A stretch of 64,000 nucleotides of DNA from JANWYT01 sp034437555 (GCA_034437555.1 DAOTTQ010000037.1:124001-188000), one strand, 5' to 3'; positions 26,451 through 35,285 are shown, numbered from the stretch's first letter. The notes: generated by a model not told the origin, from the sequence alone. Numbers and translations are program-made.

Positions 26451-28841
26451 ATGATTGAACGGCTAACAAACGGTTTTATCGGGCAGTTATTAGTACCATC
26501 AGAGCGCACACTGAAGTTTTTTCAGCGTGGGCTGGTGGCGCTGGCTGCCCTATTGTTTGTGGTAATTGCCACCCTCACTGTGGCGTATGACGATATTTTT
26601 GAGGGCTTCAGCGATGCCAACGCTTTAACCATAGGCAGTATTGCGCCACGAAACATCGTTGCCCCCCAAACAACTTCCTATGTGAGCCAAATTTTAACGA
26701 CAGAAGCCCGCGAAAACGCAGGGTTAGCCGTTCAAGCGTTATATGACCCCCCCGACCCCAACGTTGCACGCCAGCAAACACAGCTTGCACAGCAAATTTT
26801 GGCGTTTATTATTAACGTGCGCCGTGACCTTTATGGCACACGCGAGCAACGCACCGATGACCTTAATCAAATTACGGCGTTGACACTCGATGAGCGCATT
26901 ACCGAAAACGTCCTGCAATTTAATGACGAAGCGTGGAACGCCATCAATGACGAAGTGCTAAACGTGATGTCATTGGTAATGCGCGAATCAATTCGTTCTA
27001 CCAACCTGCAAACTATCCGTGACCAGCTTTCCAATCAGGTCAGTATCCGTTTTAACCCACAAGAACGCGCCGTTATTGTCGCTATTGTAGAGGACTTGGT
27101 GCGCCCTAATACGTTTGAAAACGTAGACGCAACCAACCGCGCCAAAGAGGAAGCCGTCAACCGCGTGCCAGAAGTAACACGCACCTTTGTAAGAGGGGAA
27201 CGGATTCTAAGTGGTGGTGATGTCATTACCCACGCAGATTATGAAGCATTGCAGGCGTTGGGGTTATTACGCCCGCCCGATGTTCGCGCCCAAGAGGTGA
27301 TACGTGCTTTTGCGCTTACGTCGATTGTGATGGTCATCATTGGCTTGTACTTGGCGCGCTTTGACCCACGCATTATTTACACCGAAGCACGCCTCTTATT
27401 GCTGGTGGCAGTGTGCTTCTTGCTTATGCTGATTGCGACGCGTATCTTGGGGCTTGGAGGCAATATCTACCTGTTTCCTTCGGCAGCAATGGCACTGTTA
27501 TTCGTGGCAATCGCAGGAGCGCATGTAGCCATTATTAGCACGTTGGGGCTAGGCTTGCTAACGGGCGTAATGGCGAATAACTCCTTAGAAGTCGCAACGC
27601 TGGTGTGTATAGGGGGCATTATTGGCACGCTATACCTGCGCCGAACAGAACGCCTCAACACGTTCTTTGTGGCAGGCGTTCTTATTGGTATTGTAGAAGC
27701 CGCGATTATTGCATCGTTTAGCATTGTAAACGCGCTGACCTTTGACCCCAACGTCTTTGGTAGCATTGTAACAGCCCTACTAAGTGGCGCGGTACTTGTG
27801 CCATCTACCGCCATTGCCGCCATGTATACGCTCACCCAGCTTTTTAACCTAACAACCGCGCTTAAATTGCTCGATTTAAGCCAGCCAAGCAAGCCTCTAT
27901 TACAACGCTTGCTCCGTGAAGCACCAGGCACTTATCAGCACTCATTACAAGTGGCGAATCTTGCTGAGCAAGCCGCTCATGCCATTGGCGCAGAAGCCCA
28001 GCTTACGCACGTTGCCGCGCTTTACCACGACATTGGCAAAATACTGAACCCACTTTACTTTACAGAAAATCAGCAGGACATTGTTAACCCACATGATACA
28101 CTCAATGACCCCTATCGAAGCGCGACCATTATTATTGGGCATGTTATAGAGGGCGATGCGCTTGCAAAGCAATATCGGCTACCTGCAAGAATCCGCGACT
28201 TTATCCTAGAGCATCATGGCACAACACAAGTATTCGTATTTTATCAACGCGCCATCAACCAAAGCGAAAGCAACACAGACACCGTGGATATTAGCGATTT
28301 TACTTATCCGGGGCCCCGTCCAAGAAGCCGTGAAACCGCCATTTTGTTAATGGCAGATAGTTGTGAAGCCACAGTACGCGCTATAAAACCCCAAACACGC
28401 CAAGACATTAGCGATGTAGTGAGCAAAATTATTGACGATAAGCGCGTCTCTGGGCAATTAGACACTTCGGGGCTAACACTCAATGAGTTAAACATCATAC
28501 GCACGACCTTTGTAGACGTATTACAGGGCATGTTCCATCCGCGTATTAACTACATGGAAGCGGTACAGAAAAAAGCGCCAAGCCTTACCAACAAAACCGC
28601 CCAACAGCCTAAAGTTGAAGTTACAAAGCCCGTTGTACCTGCGCGTATGGACAAAATAAGTGAAGAAGCAAAGCGTACTATCGAGACACCCATAGCACGC
28701 CCATTTGTTGAAGTCGAAGACGAAGAACCCATGACAGAAGTGCCTCGCTTGCCTCGTGCAGAGGACATCCCGCCCAACGGCAAACACGCCTCTGAGACAC
28801 CCGAAAAACCCAAAAATCCAGAGGAGCGTAACCCTCTATGA
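26451..28841 (+). CDS. pgpH: 7TM-HD cyclic-di-AMP phosphodiesterase, PgpH type
   Basis: A 796-residue membrane protein. After one transmembrane segment comes an extracytoplasmic 7TMR-HDED region (about 50-270), then seven membrane segments (about 280-480) and a cytoplasmic HD domain. The HD domain shows EAPGTYQHSLQVANLAEQAA, LYHDIGKILNPLYFTEN and ILEHHGTT, giving a full set of metal-binding His and Asp residues. Homologues hydrolyse c-di-AMP. The C-terminal 90 residues are Pro/Glu/Lys-rich. It sits directly upstream of ybeY and dgkA, a common order in Gram-positive-like genomes, and its stop overlaps the ybeY start (ATGA). Confidence 0.93.
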   Translation: MIERLTNGFIGQLLVPSERTLKFFQRGLVALAALLFVVIATLTVAYDDIFEGFSDANALTIGSIAPRNIVAPQTTSYVSQILTTEARENAGLAVQALYDPPDPNVARQQTQLAQQILAFIINVRRDLYGTREQRTDDLNQITALTLDERITENVLQFNDEAWNAINDEVLNVMSLVMRESIRSTNLQTIRDQLSNQVSIRFNPQERAVIVAIVEDLVRPNTFENVDATNRAKEEAVNRVPEVTRTFVRGERILSGGDVITHADYEALQALGLLRPPDVRAQEVIRAFALTSIVMVIIGLYLARFDPRIIYTEARLLLLVAVCFLLMLIATRILGLGGNIYLFPSAAMALLFVAIAGAHVAIISTLGLGLLTGVMANNSLEVATLVCIGGIIGTLYLRRTERLNTFFVAGVLIGIVEAAIIASFSIVNALTFDPNVFGSIVTALLSGAVLVPSTAIAAMYTLTQLFNLTTALKLLDLSQPSKPLLQRLLREAPGTYQHSLQVANLAEQAAHAIGAEAQLTHVAALYHDIGKILNPLYFTENQQDIVNPHDTLNDPYRSATIIIGHVIEGDALAKQYRLPARIRDFILEHHGTTQVFVFYQRAINQSESNTDTVDISDFTYPGPRPRSRETAILLMADSCEATVRAIKPQTRQDISDVVSKIIDDKRVSGQLDTSGLTLNELNIIRTTFVDVLQGMFHPRINYMEAVQKKAPSLTNKTAQQPKVEVTKPVVPARMDKISEEAKRTIETPIARPFVEVEDEEPMTEVPRLPRAEDIPPNGKHASETPEKPKNPEERNPL

Positions 28842-29314
28842 GCTTTACCATTAACGTACAAAATGAGCATGAATTTACCATTAACTCAATTCAGCTAGAA
28901 CAAGCCGCTAAAGCCGTTCTGGCAAGCCATGAGGTTGAACCCAACATTGCCTTGAGCGTGGTGATTACCACCGATGAAGCCGTACAAACGCTTAATCGCA
29001 CCCATCGGGGCGTAGACAAGCCGACTGACGTTTTGTCGTTCTCATCCGACCCACTGCCAGAAGGCATTGAGGACGAAGAACCTTACTTGGGCGATTTGAT
29101 TATTGCCTATCCCTACACCCTAGCGCAATCAGACCGTGAGGGCTACTCAATGTCCGACAGCCTGATATTGATGGTGATACATGGCACGCTTCACCTTTTG
29201 GGCTATGACCACGACACCCCCGAAAACCGCGCCGAAATGTGGGAAGTGCAAGCCGAAATACTAGAAGAACTGGGTGTAAATTCGTCCATTGTGCCTGCCT
29301 ATGAGGATGACTAG
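28838..29314 (+). CDS. ybeY: Endoribonuclease YbeY, 16S rRNA maturation
   Basis: A 158-residue metallo-endonuclease with the zinc signature HGTLHLLGYDH near the C-terminus and the upstream PTDVLSFSSD and LGDLIIAYP motifs. Family members mature the 16S rRNA 3' end and take part in ribosome quality control. Its ATG overlaps the pgpH stop by 4 nt, and dgkA follows after 2 nt. Confidence 0.96.
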   Translation: MSFTINVQNEHEFTINSIQLEQAAKAVLASHEVEPNIALSVVITTDEAVQTLNRTHRGVDKPTDVLSFSSDPLPEGIEDEEPYLGDLIIAYPYTLAQSDREGYSMSDSLILMVIHGTLHLLGYDHDTPENRAEMWEVQAEILEELGVNSSIVPAYEDD

Positions 29315-29316
29315 GA

Positions 29317-29760
29317 ATGTTAAAGCGTTGGTGGGAGTCCCTTACACAAACTGCGCGCATTAACCCAAAAGAATATGCTGCCCAAATTAGCCCTAATCGC
29401 TTTGCCAGCTTGGGCTACGCGCTACAAGGCTGGTTGTATATGCTAAGGTGGCAAAAGAACACGCGCATTATGGCTGTTGCCAGTATTGCAGTGTTTTTGC
29501 TGGGGTTTTGGCTAAAAATTAGCCGTTATGACTGGGCGTTGTTGGTGATTATGATAACCATCGTGTGGCTGTCCGAATTTTTGAATGCGGGCATTGAAGC
29601 CGCCATTGATGTTGCCTCTCCTAACTATCACCCAATGGCGAAGGTGGGAAAAGACGTTGCCAGTGCAGCCGCTTTGCTTGGGGTGATTGCTGCCATCATT
29701 GTGGGGGCTTTGGTGCTTGCGCCTCCTCTACTTGCCAAATTTGGCATTTTGCTCCTTTAA
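29317..29760 (+). CDS. dgkA: Diacylglycerol / undecaprenol kinase
   Basis: A 147-residue small membrane kinase with three transmembrane helices. The signature EFLNAGIEAAIDV followed by HPMAKVGKDVASAA is that of the DgkA family; Glu, Asn and Lys residues form the ATP/Mg site. In Gram-positive-type genomes next to ybeY the substrate is usually undecaprenol, recycled for cell-wall synthesis, so undecaprenol kinase is the likelier activity. The first about 35 residues precede the membrane domain. Confidence 0.92.
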   Translation: MLKRWWESLTQTARINPKEYAAQISPNRFASLGYALQGWLYMLRWQKNTRIMAVASIAVFLLGFWLKISRYDWALLVIMITIVWLSEFLNAGIEAAIDVASPNYHPMAKVGKDVASAAALLGVIAAIIVGALVLAPPLLAKFGILLL

Positions 29761-29774
29761 CGAAAGGTCGATTT

Positions 29775-30926
29775 ATGTCTAGTGCGCGTGAACGCCGTGA
29801 AAAACGCCGTGAGGCAATGGTTAGTCGTCCTGCTGGCGCACCCCGCCAAATTGAGCGTGGGGACGCACCTAAATTACCTTCGTTTAACGTTAATATCCCA
29901 CGATGGGCGTTGCTTGTACCCATTGCGATTGCGCTGGTGATTGGCGTAATTTTGGGGCTAGGGCTACTTAACCCGCCCGCCACCAGCACGCCCTCTAACG
30001 CCATTTGGTTAGACCGCGCATGGACGTATGAATCCCCATCAGATGATGCCATTACCGCGCTGGTAGCGCAGTTACGCGCGCATGATGTGGGTTATGTTTA
30101 TGCTTTTACTAGCTCACTAAAAGCCGATAACACTTGGTCGGGCATCATTGAACAAAGCAACCGATGGAATAATGAAGCAGAGCCTCTTGTGGCGGGGTTT
30201 GTCGACCGCCTTAAAATTCTGTATCCCGACGTTGAAATTTTCGCGTGGATAGAAGTTGTTGCCGAACTACCAAATGGCTATCGCCTCGACCGCGCACCTG
30301 TTCAGCGTGCCGTTGCAGAGTTTAGTAGCCGTATGGTGAACACGCTAAAGTTTGACGGTGTTATGCTAGATGTAAAACCCATTGCAGACGGCAACGAAGA
30401 TTTACTGGTGTTACTGAGAACCACGCGAGGCGAAATCGGGCTAACAACGCCACTTGGGGTTGCCGTTCCCGCCGATTTAACACCGTCTAATGTCACGTTT
30501 GGCTTGCCATCCGTCATTGCGCCCAACACCGTATGGAGTACCCAGTACAAACAGCGGGTTTCGTTACAAGCCGACCAAATGATTATAACCGCCTATAATA
30601 GCTACCAAGAAAACCCCGTAGATTATATCTTTTGGGTGGGCTATCAAGTGAACGCCTTTACCCAAGCCCTAAGCGATGTCACAACCAATTCGCGGGTTCT
30701 CATTGGCATTCCTAATTACGCCGAGTTCTTGCCCGCTCACCGCCCGAATGTTGAAAGCATTGCGGGCGCACTAGATGGCATCTCACAAGCCTACCCCGAC
30801 CTTTCGGCAGCCCAACGCGCCCTTTTGCAGGGCGTGGCGATCTTTACCGATAAGCCCCTGACAGAAGGCGAGTGGCGCATTTTTAGAGAAAAGTGGATTA
30901 ATCGCCCAGTTCTCACCACACCCTAA
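29775..30926 (+). CDS. Membrane-anchored TIM-barrel-like (GH18-resembling) protein
   Basis: A 383-residue protein with a basic N-terminus, one transmembrane helix (about 46-66) and an exported domain. The segment LKFDGVMLDVKPI resembles the DGxxLDxE catalytic strand of GH18-type barrels, but the expected acid Glu is Lys here. WIEVVAEL, VIAPNTVWSTQYK and VLIGIPNY also fit a sugar-binding barrel. No family assignment is certain. It could be a lectin-like or inactive glycosidase. It lies 14 nt after dgkA, with GAAAGG before the ATG, so it is part of the envelope-related operon. Confidence 0.65.
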   Translation: MSSARERREKRREAMVSRPAGAPRQIERGDAPKLPSFNVNIPRWALLVPIAIALVIGVILGLGLLNPPATSTPSNAIWLDRAWTYESPSDDAITALVAQLRAHDVGYVYAFTSSLKADNTWSGIIEQSNRWNNEAEPLVAGFVDRLKILYPDVEIFAWIEVVAELPNGYRLDRAPVQRAVAEFSSRMVNTLKFDGVMLDVKPIADGNEDLLVLLRTTRGEIGLTTPLGVAVPADLTPSNVTFGLPSVIAPNTVWSTQYKQRVSLQADQMIITAYNSYQENPVDYIFWVGYQVNAFTQALSDVTTNSRVLIGIPNYAEFLPAHRPNVESIAGALDGISQAYPDLSAAQRALLQGVAIFTDKPLTEGEWRIFREKWINRPVLTTP

Positions 30927-30979
30927 CGCGCCCTTGCGATAATCAACGCATTGATAAGCGTTGTTATGGAGAAACAAAA

Positions 30980-31813
30980 ATGCCTTGTATGGTGAAGATT
31001 TTAGATGAGAACGGCACACTTAAAGACGCACCGTACACGGGCGATTCATTGGCAGATACGGCTAAATTTGAGCCACAAGGTGGCGTGTATACCATTACGA
31101 ATACCAATGAGCGTTTTAAGGTGCTTAAGCTAGGCGCACATCTAGACCGTCTAGAAGATTCTGCAAGGCGTGCCGATATTGTCTTAACGCTTAATCGCCC
31201 ACAGCTTCAGCAAGCCCTACGCGACATGATTAGCGAGGCGGATTGGGGAGATGTGCGCTTTAGAGTAACCGTAGATAAGCACGCTCCAACACAACTTATT
31301 TTGTCGATAGAGCCGTTTAAGCCCATTAGCCCATTGCTCTTAGAGAATGGCACGCGCTGCATCACCGCCCCTAACAGCGCACGAAGCAACCCAGAAGCCA
31401 AAACAACCGATTGGATGCACTACCGTGAAGCCTTACAAAACGCCATGCCAGAGGGCATTTACGATACGTTCTTAATGGACGAACACGCACACATCTTAGA
31501 GGGTCTGGGAAGTAATTTTTACGCTATTGTGGATGATACGCTAAGGACGGCTGATAAAGGCGTACTCAAGGGCATTAGTCGCCAAGTGGTGCTAGAGATT
31601 GCGCCCGCACTATTGCCTATTCAGCTGGAAGCCGTTTTTGCTAAAGACATAGCACATTTTAACGAGGCGTTCTTGTCGTCCAGTAGTAGGGGCATTGTGC
31701 CTGTGGTGGAAATTGACGGGGTAGTAATTGGTGATGGCAAAGTGGGAACAATCACAAAACAATTACGCCAAGCCTATAGCGCATGGATGCAAACGCACCT
31801 AGAGGAACTGTAA
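30980..31813 (+). CDS. Class IV PLP aminotransferase
   Basis: A 277-residue fold-type IV enzyme (IlvE/PabC/D-amino-acid transaminase group). The PLP lysine lies in EAKTTDWMHYREAL, the substrate-side loop in YDTFLMDEHAHILEGLGSN, and EAFLSSSSRGIVPVVEID matches the phosphate-binding end. The partner substrate cannot be told apart (aminodeoxychorismate, branched-chain or D-amino acids). It is clearly different from the ilvE at 14971. GGAG lies 8 nt before the ATG. A zinc-ribbon gene follows after 4 nt. Confidence 0.88.
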   Translation: MPCMVKILDENGTLKDAPYTGDSLADTAKFEPQGGVYTITNTNERFKVLKLGAHLDRLEDSARRADIVLTLNRPQLQQALRDMISEADWGDVRFRVTVDKHAPTQLILSIEPFKPISPLLLENGTRCITAPNSARSNPEAKTTDWMHYREALQNAMPEGIYDTFLMDEHAHILEGLGSNFYAIVDDTLRTADKGVLKGISRQVVLEIAPALLPIQLEAVFAKDIAHFNEAFLSSSSRGIVPVVEIDGVVIGDGKVGTITKQLRQAYSAWMQTHLEEL

Positions 31814-31817
31814 CTAT

Positions 31818-32012
31818 ATGTCATCCCCCACGCCACCCAAGCAAGCACCTCAACCCATCCCTAATATGCGAGAGCTGCGCCGTGATACATTGCCGTTGCC
31901 AAACTACACGCTTTCTAGTGTGTGTCCGCAATGTGGCGATAAAACCTTCAAATTGGCGTGTAAAATACGGTGTGGGCGATGTGGTTTTATGTGGGATTGT
32001 AGCGAGCTATAA
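31818..32012 (+). CDS. Small zinc-ribbon protein
   Basis: A 64-residue protein with a Pro-rich N-terminus and two CxxC knuckles (SVCPQCGDK and IRCGRCGFMW) spaced for one structural zinc. Function unknown. It follows the aminotransferase by 4 nt and is followed by a bidirectional terminator, so it is the last gene of the plus-strand run. Coding is supported by the paired cysteines and the tight spacing. Confidence 0.8.
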   Translation: MSSPTPPKQAPQPIPNMRELRRDTLPLPNYTLSSVCPQCGDKTFKLACKIRCGRCGFMWDCSEL

Positions 32013-32045
32013 AAAAAGAGAGCATCTTAAAGATGCCCTCTTTTT
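32011..32045. terminator. Bidirectional terminator between the zinc-ribbon gene and tRNA-Cys
   Basis: GAG-A-GCATC pairs with GATGC-C-CTC, flanked by an A-run and a T-run, so it ends transcription from both sides. Confidence 0.85.
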
Positions 32046-32046
32046 G

Positions 32047-32117
32047 AGGCGACTGCCGGGTTCGAACCGGCGTAAACGGTTTTGCAGACCGGTGCCTAGC
32101 CACTCGACCAAATCGCC
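32047..32117 (-). tRNA. tRNA-Cys (GCA)
   Basis: A cloverleaf folds on the minus strand. The acceptor GGCGATT pairs with AGTCGCC (one T-G pair). The anticodon loop is CTGCAAA with anticodon GCA. The T-arm is GCCGG-TTCGAAC-CCGGC. The discriminator is U73, as expected for cysteine. A G13-A22 mismatch in the D-stem recalls the unusual D-arm of other tRNA-Cys. The 3' CCA is not encoded, so a CCA-adding enzyme must supply it. Confidence 0.95.
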
Positions 32118-32175
32118 TAATTTAGCGGTGATTATACAGAATGGCAGGGGGTGATGCAAGTATGAAATGCCCCCG

Positions 32176-32204
32176 TTGCGCGTTACGAGGCTTTCATCTA
32201 CAAT
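32176..32204 (+). promoter_or_regulatory. Promoter for the membrane-protein gene at 32212
   Basis: TTGCGC and TACAAT are spaced by 17 bp. The predicted start site falls at about 32211, next to the ATG at 32212. Confidence 0.6.
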
Positions 32205-32211
32205 AAAACAC

Positions 32212-32895
32212 ATGGAAAACGACACCGATAAACAACCCCCACCACCCGAAGAAACACCACTCACCCCATCACTATCTGATGAGGAGAATGTGGATTTGGC
32301 AATTGCTGCGCTTGGCAATTTAGCAGAACTTACGCAGATTGATGATACAGACGAAAGCCTAACAGAGGCTTTTGCCGATGGCGACAGCACGGCGAATGAC
32401 GACATGCCAGAGCGTTCTGCGCTTCCCAAAGAAAGCCCTCACCCTGCCTTTATCTTGCCGCCGCTTAGCTATTTAGAACGTGGACAAAGCGGTTCTGTAT
32501 TGCCCGCACTTGGCTTAATGGGCGTTGGCGCGTTCCTTACGTTTATGTTTACCACCAGTGACACCCCACCTGAACCACTTTCGCTATTCGTTTTAGGGGT
32601 ATGCTTGCTTGGGGCGATTTTTATTGGCTATTGGGTGTCCTCTGGACGATGGTCAGTAGGCAATTTCTTTGTAGGTGCGTGGCTGTTGCTTTCGGCGGGT
32701 GTGTTCTTTTTCACCACCCAAACCAACATTATTCGCCTGGAGAATGGTTACCCCTTGTTTATAAGCGCGTTTGGCGTGGCAATGGTACTCACGACGTGGC
32801 TTACCCCCTTTAGAGGTCAACGTCTTGGGGCATTGGGGTTTGCAATGATGATAGCAGGCATTATTGGAACAATCTGGACAGCAGGACTCATTTAA
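32212..32895 (+). CDS. Membrane protein of unknown function with acidic N-terminal tail
   Basis: Not recognised. The 227-residue protein has a roughly 100-residue acidic, Pro-rich tail (begins MENDTDKQPPPPEE) and then about five hydrophobic segments (near 105-120, 130-150, 155-175, 180-200 and 207-225). ATG 32212 is chosen because an upstream promoter places the transcript start right at it and there is no ribosome binding site, which suggests leaderless translation. An in-frame ATG at 32167 lies upstream of the promoter and is rejected. A glycosyltransferase gene follows 4 nt after the stop. Confidence 0.75.
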   Translation: MENDTDKQPPPPEETPLTPSLSDEENVDLAIAALGNLAELTQIDDTDESLTEAFADGDSTANDDMPERSALPKESPHPAFILPPLSYLERGQSGSVLPALGLMGVGAFLTFMFTTSDTPPEPLSLFVLGVCLLGAIFIGYWVSSGRWSVGNFFVGAWLLLSAGVFFFTTQTNIIRLENGYPLFISAFGVAMVLTTWLTPFRGQRLGALGFAMMIAGIIGTIWTAGLI

Positions 32896-32899
32896 CGGT

Positions 32900-33994
32900 A
32901 TGTCACGTAAGCACATTGCCATTGATGCCAGCCGAAGCACCGTCAGCGCACCCACAGGCACAGAATACTATGCCCAAGAGTTGATTAGGAATATCATTCT
33001 TGCCAATGATGCCCTAGATTATCCCCACACATTAACGCTTTATTTCAGAGACACGCCCCCTAAAGGCTTATTTCCTATGTCAGCCCACGTTTTACAAAAA
33101 GTCATCCCGTTTCAAAGGGCATGGACACACCTGCGCTTCGCCTATGAAGTTAGCAAAGATAAGCCCGATGTCACTTTTGTACCCGCGCATACCCTCCCCT
33201 TGCTCTTTAGAGGTGATGCGGTTGTTACGATTCACGACTTGGGTTATAAGCTATTTCCACAAGCACACCCGTTTCCGCAACGTGCCTATTTAGACTTTAC
33301 AACACGCCATAGTGCAAACCGCGCTCGCGTTATCTTTGCCGACAGTCAAGCCACCGCCCATGACCTGGTGCGCTTTTACGGCATTGCAGAGCGCAAAATA
33401 CAGGTCATTTACCCCGCCATTCATCCGCCCCAAATGACCAACGCAAACATCAAAGAAAAGTACGGTTTGCCCGAACGCTACTTTTTGTTTATTGGCACGC
33501 TACAACCGCGTAAAAATATCGCTCGCCTCATCAAAGCCTATACGCTCTGGCGCAAAAATAGCAACGAAAACATTGGGCTAGTGCTGGCGGGCAAAAAAGG
33601 CTGGCTCTTTGACGAGACGTGGCTGGCAAATACAGAAGGCGTGCATGTGACGGGCTATATTGACGATGCCGAAAAAGGCACGTTTTACGCCCATGCCGAA
33701 GCGTTGGTATTTCCGTCATTATACGAAGGGTTTGGCTTTCCTGTGCTAGAAGCTATGGCGTGCGGCACACCCGTGATTGCCAGCAACACCTCTAGCCTGC
33801 CCGAACTGGTAGGAGATGCGGGCTTATTGGTAAACCCACTGGACATTAACACCATCGCACAGGCTCTCTCGCGGGTACTAGATGCCAATACCCGAAAAGC
33901 CCTCATCGAGCGTGGCAACGTCCAGTGGCAACAGTTCTCTTGGCAAAAGAGCGCAAGACGCGCCCTACACGCCCTCGCGCTTGTCCAGCTTTAG
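32900..33994 (+). CDS. Glycosyltransferase family 1/GT4
   Basis: A 364-residue GT-B enzyme. The N-domain starts HIAIDASRSTVSAPTGTEYY. The C-domain carries YFLFIGTLQPRKNIARLIKA, the donor-site motif FPSLYEGFGFPVLEAMACG (E-x7-E form) and TPVIASNTSSLPELVGDAG. It transfers a sugar from a nucleotide donor to an unknown acceptor in cell-surface glycan synthesis. It is probably co-transcribed with the preceding membrane protein. Its last 30 nt overlap the end of cofE on the opposite strand. Confidence 0.94.
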   Translation: MSRKHIAIDASRSTVSAPTGTEYYAQELIRNIILANDALDYPHTLTLYFRDTPPKGLFPMSAHVLQKVIPFQRAWTHLRFAYEVSKDKPDVTFVPAHTLPLLFRGDAVVTIHDLGYKLFPQAHPFPQRAYLDFTTRHSANRARVIFADSQATAHDLVRFYGIAERKIQVIYPAIHPPQMTNANIKEKYGLPERYFLFIGTLQPRKNIARLIKAYTLWRKNSNENIGLVLAGKKGWLFDETWLANTEGVHVTGYIDDAEKGTFYAHAEALVFPSLYEGFGFPVLEAMACGTPVIASNTSSLPELVGDAGLLVNPLDINTIAQALSRVLDANTRKALIERGNVQWQQFSWQKSARRALHALALVQL

Positions 33995-34816
33995 GGTTTG
34001 GCTTATCGAGGTTGTCGGTGCGCCATTCGGCAATAGCCCCACAGTGAGCGATTCTACATACAAGCACATGTCCCAAGGAATAGACACATCTGCCGACGTA
34101 ATAGCGCGGTCTGTGAGCTTAATCGGCGCATTGCGAATAATGGCAAAGGGCGTTGCTTCATCGCGTTCACCCATCACCAATTGCGCCGCCACACACAAGC
34201 TATCTGCCATGCCCCGTTGGGTAACTGCCATCGGATTGCCAAAGAGGTCGGCTTTACCGCGCTCATCTTGAAGTGGCTCAAATCCCGCACAAGAAATTGC
34301 CACGCCCGTTGTTCCCCAACGCCCCGGCACCAACCAGCTATCCGTCAAAAGTACCCCTAAACGCACGCCATACGCCAGTTGTAGGGCATCGCGTAGCTCA
34401 TGTGCCGTACCATAGCTATCCTGTGGCAAAAGCACCGCCTTGCCATTTGGGATGTTAGAACGGTCAATGCCAGCATTGGGCGAAATAACGCCATTGCGCC
34501 ATGTCAGCAAAAACCCCAGCTGAATCCCACCGAAGATATGTTCGGCTTCATCAATAACCAATTGTGCAATCGCAGGGTTCATCTGATAGCGTTCTGCCAA
34601 GTCATGCGCTTGGTCAGAGGGCGTAACATCTGCAAGGTTCACCACGCGCCCCTCACCAATAGCAACATACTTACTAGAAATTGCCACCACATCGCCCTCT
34701 TGTAGTGTTACTTTAGACGCTTTTAGCGCAGCAATCAGCGTTGTAATCAGGTCGAATGCACCCTCTTGAACAGGGGCTTGAACGGGCAAAATGCTTAGGG
34801 TTGGGGTTAGGGTCAT
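33965..34816 (-). CDS. cofE: Coenzyme F420-0:L-glutamate ligase
   Basis: A 283-residue member of the CofE/FbiB N-domain family, which adds glutamates to coenzyme F420-0 with GTP. Family marks are DVVAISSKYVAIGEGRVV, HIFGGIQLGFLLTWRNGV, NAGIDRSNI and the signature GVLLTDSWLVPGRWGTTGVA. The FMN-binding domain of FbiB is missing, so it is the CofE form. ATG 34816 replaces a longer frame to 34870 that lacks a ribosome binding site. No cofC, cofD, cofG or F420-dependent enzyme is adjacent. The convergent 30-nt overlap with the glycosyltransferase is unusual. Confidence 0.9.
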   Translation of the reverse strand: MTLTPTLSILPVQAPVQEGAFDLITTLIAALKASKVTLQEGDVVAISSKYVAIGEGRVVNLADVTPSDQAHDLAERYQMNPAIAQLVIDEAEHIFGGIQLGFLLTWRNGVISPNAGIDRSNIPNGKAVLLPQDSYGTAHELRDALQLAYGVRLGVLLTDSWLVPGRWGTTGVAISCAGFEPLQDERGKADLFGNPMAVTQRGMADSLCVAAQLVMGERDEATPFAIIRNAPIKLTDRAITSADVSIPWDMCLYVESLTVGLLPNGAPTTSISQTLKLDKREGV

Positions 34817-34892
34817 GGAATCTCTCTTTACTGTGTTAGGGTGTAAAAGAGGGGGACAATGCCCCATCATTATAGGTTAGGTGAAACAAATA

Positions 34893-35285
34893 CTAGGGTA
34901 CTTTCCAAGTGTCTAGTAACGGGGCAATATCCTCTTCGTTATCCACAAAGTACACGCGCCCATCTTGCCCTTCTAGCACACGATTTGTCTGAGGGAGTGT
35001 TTGTAGGATGTGTAAAGGCATCCCTAGCACAATCGCATTGCCACTAAGGGCGGGCATGTAGCGTTTGCCAAAAGTACGCGAGTGCGCCATCGCCCCCAAC
35101 GGAAACCGCCCATTGATAGAAAGACGTAAGTCAATCAGGCTATGAACGCTTTTTTCGGGCAGGCTCATCATCTGAAATACCGACACACGCACCACACGAT
35201 GATAATCGTGCCAATTCCATTCAGGCTCTGCGATATAGCGCATGATGGTTTTTTCTGGGTTGTACCACTCAAAGCGTATGCCCAT
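34893..35285 (-). CDS. Conserved-looking hypothetical protein
   Basis: Not recognised. The 130-residue soluble protein starts MGIRFEWYNPEKTIMRYIAE, a layout seen in small proteins with a mixed alpha/beta fold, and contains SVHSLIDLRLSINGRFP and GRVYFVDNEEDIAPLL. The middle and end could fit a STAS-like alpha/beta unit, but that is only an impression. AGAGGGA precedes ATG 35285. It lies 26 nt behind the SH3 gene and upstream of cofE on the same strand. Confidence 0.65.
   Translation of the reverse strand: MGIRFEWYNPEKTIMRYIAEPEWNWHDYHRVVRVSVFQMMSLPEKSVHSLIDLRLSINGRFPLGAMAHSRTFGKRYMPALSGNAIVLGMPLHILQTLPQTNRVLEGQDGRVYFVDNEEDIAPLLDTWKVP

Noticed and set aside
31783..32154. Plus-strand 123-residue frame across the zinc-ribbon gene and tRNA
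   Set aside because: It reads through a tRNA and a terminator in another frame from the zinc-ribbon protein.
32167..32211. Upstream ATG extending the membrane protein by 15 residues
   Set aside because: It lies upstream of the TTGCGC/TACAAT promoter and has no ribosome binding site.
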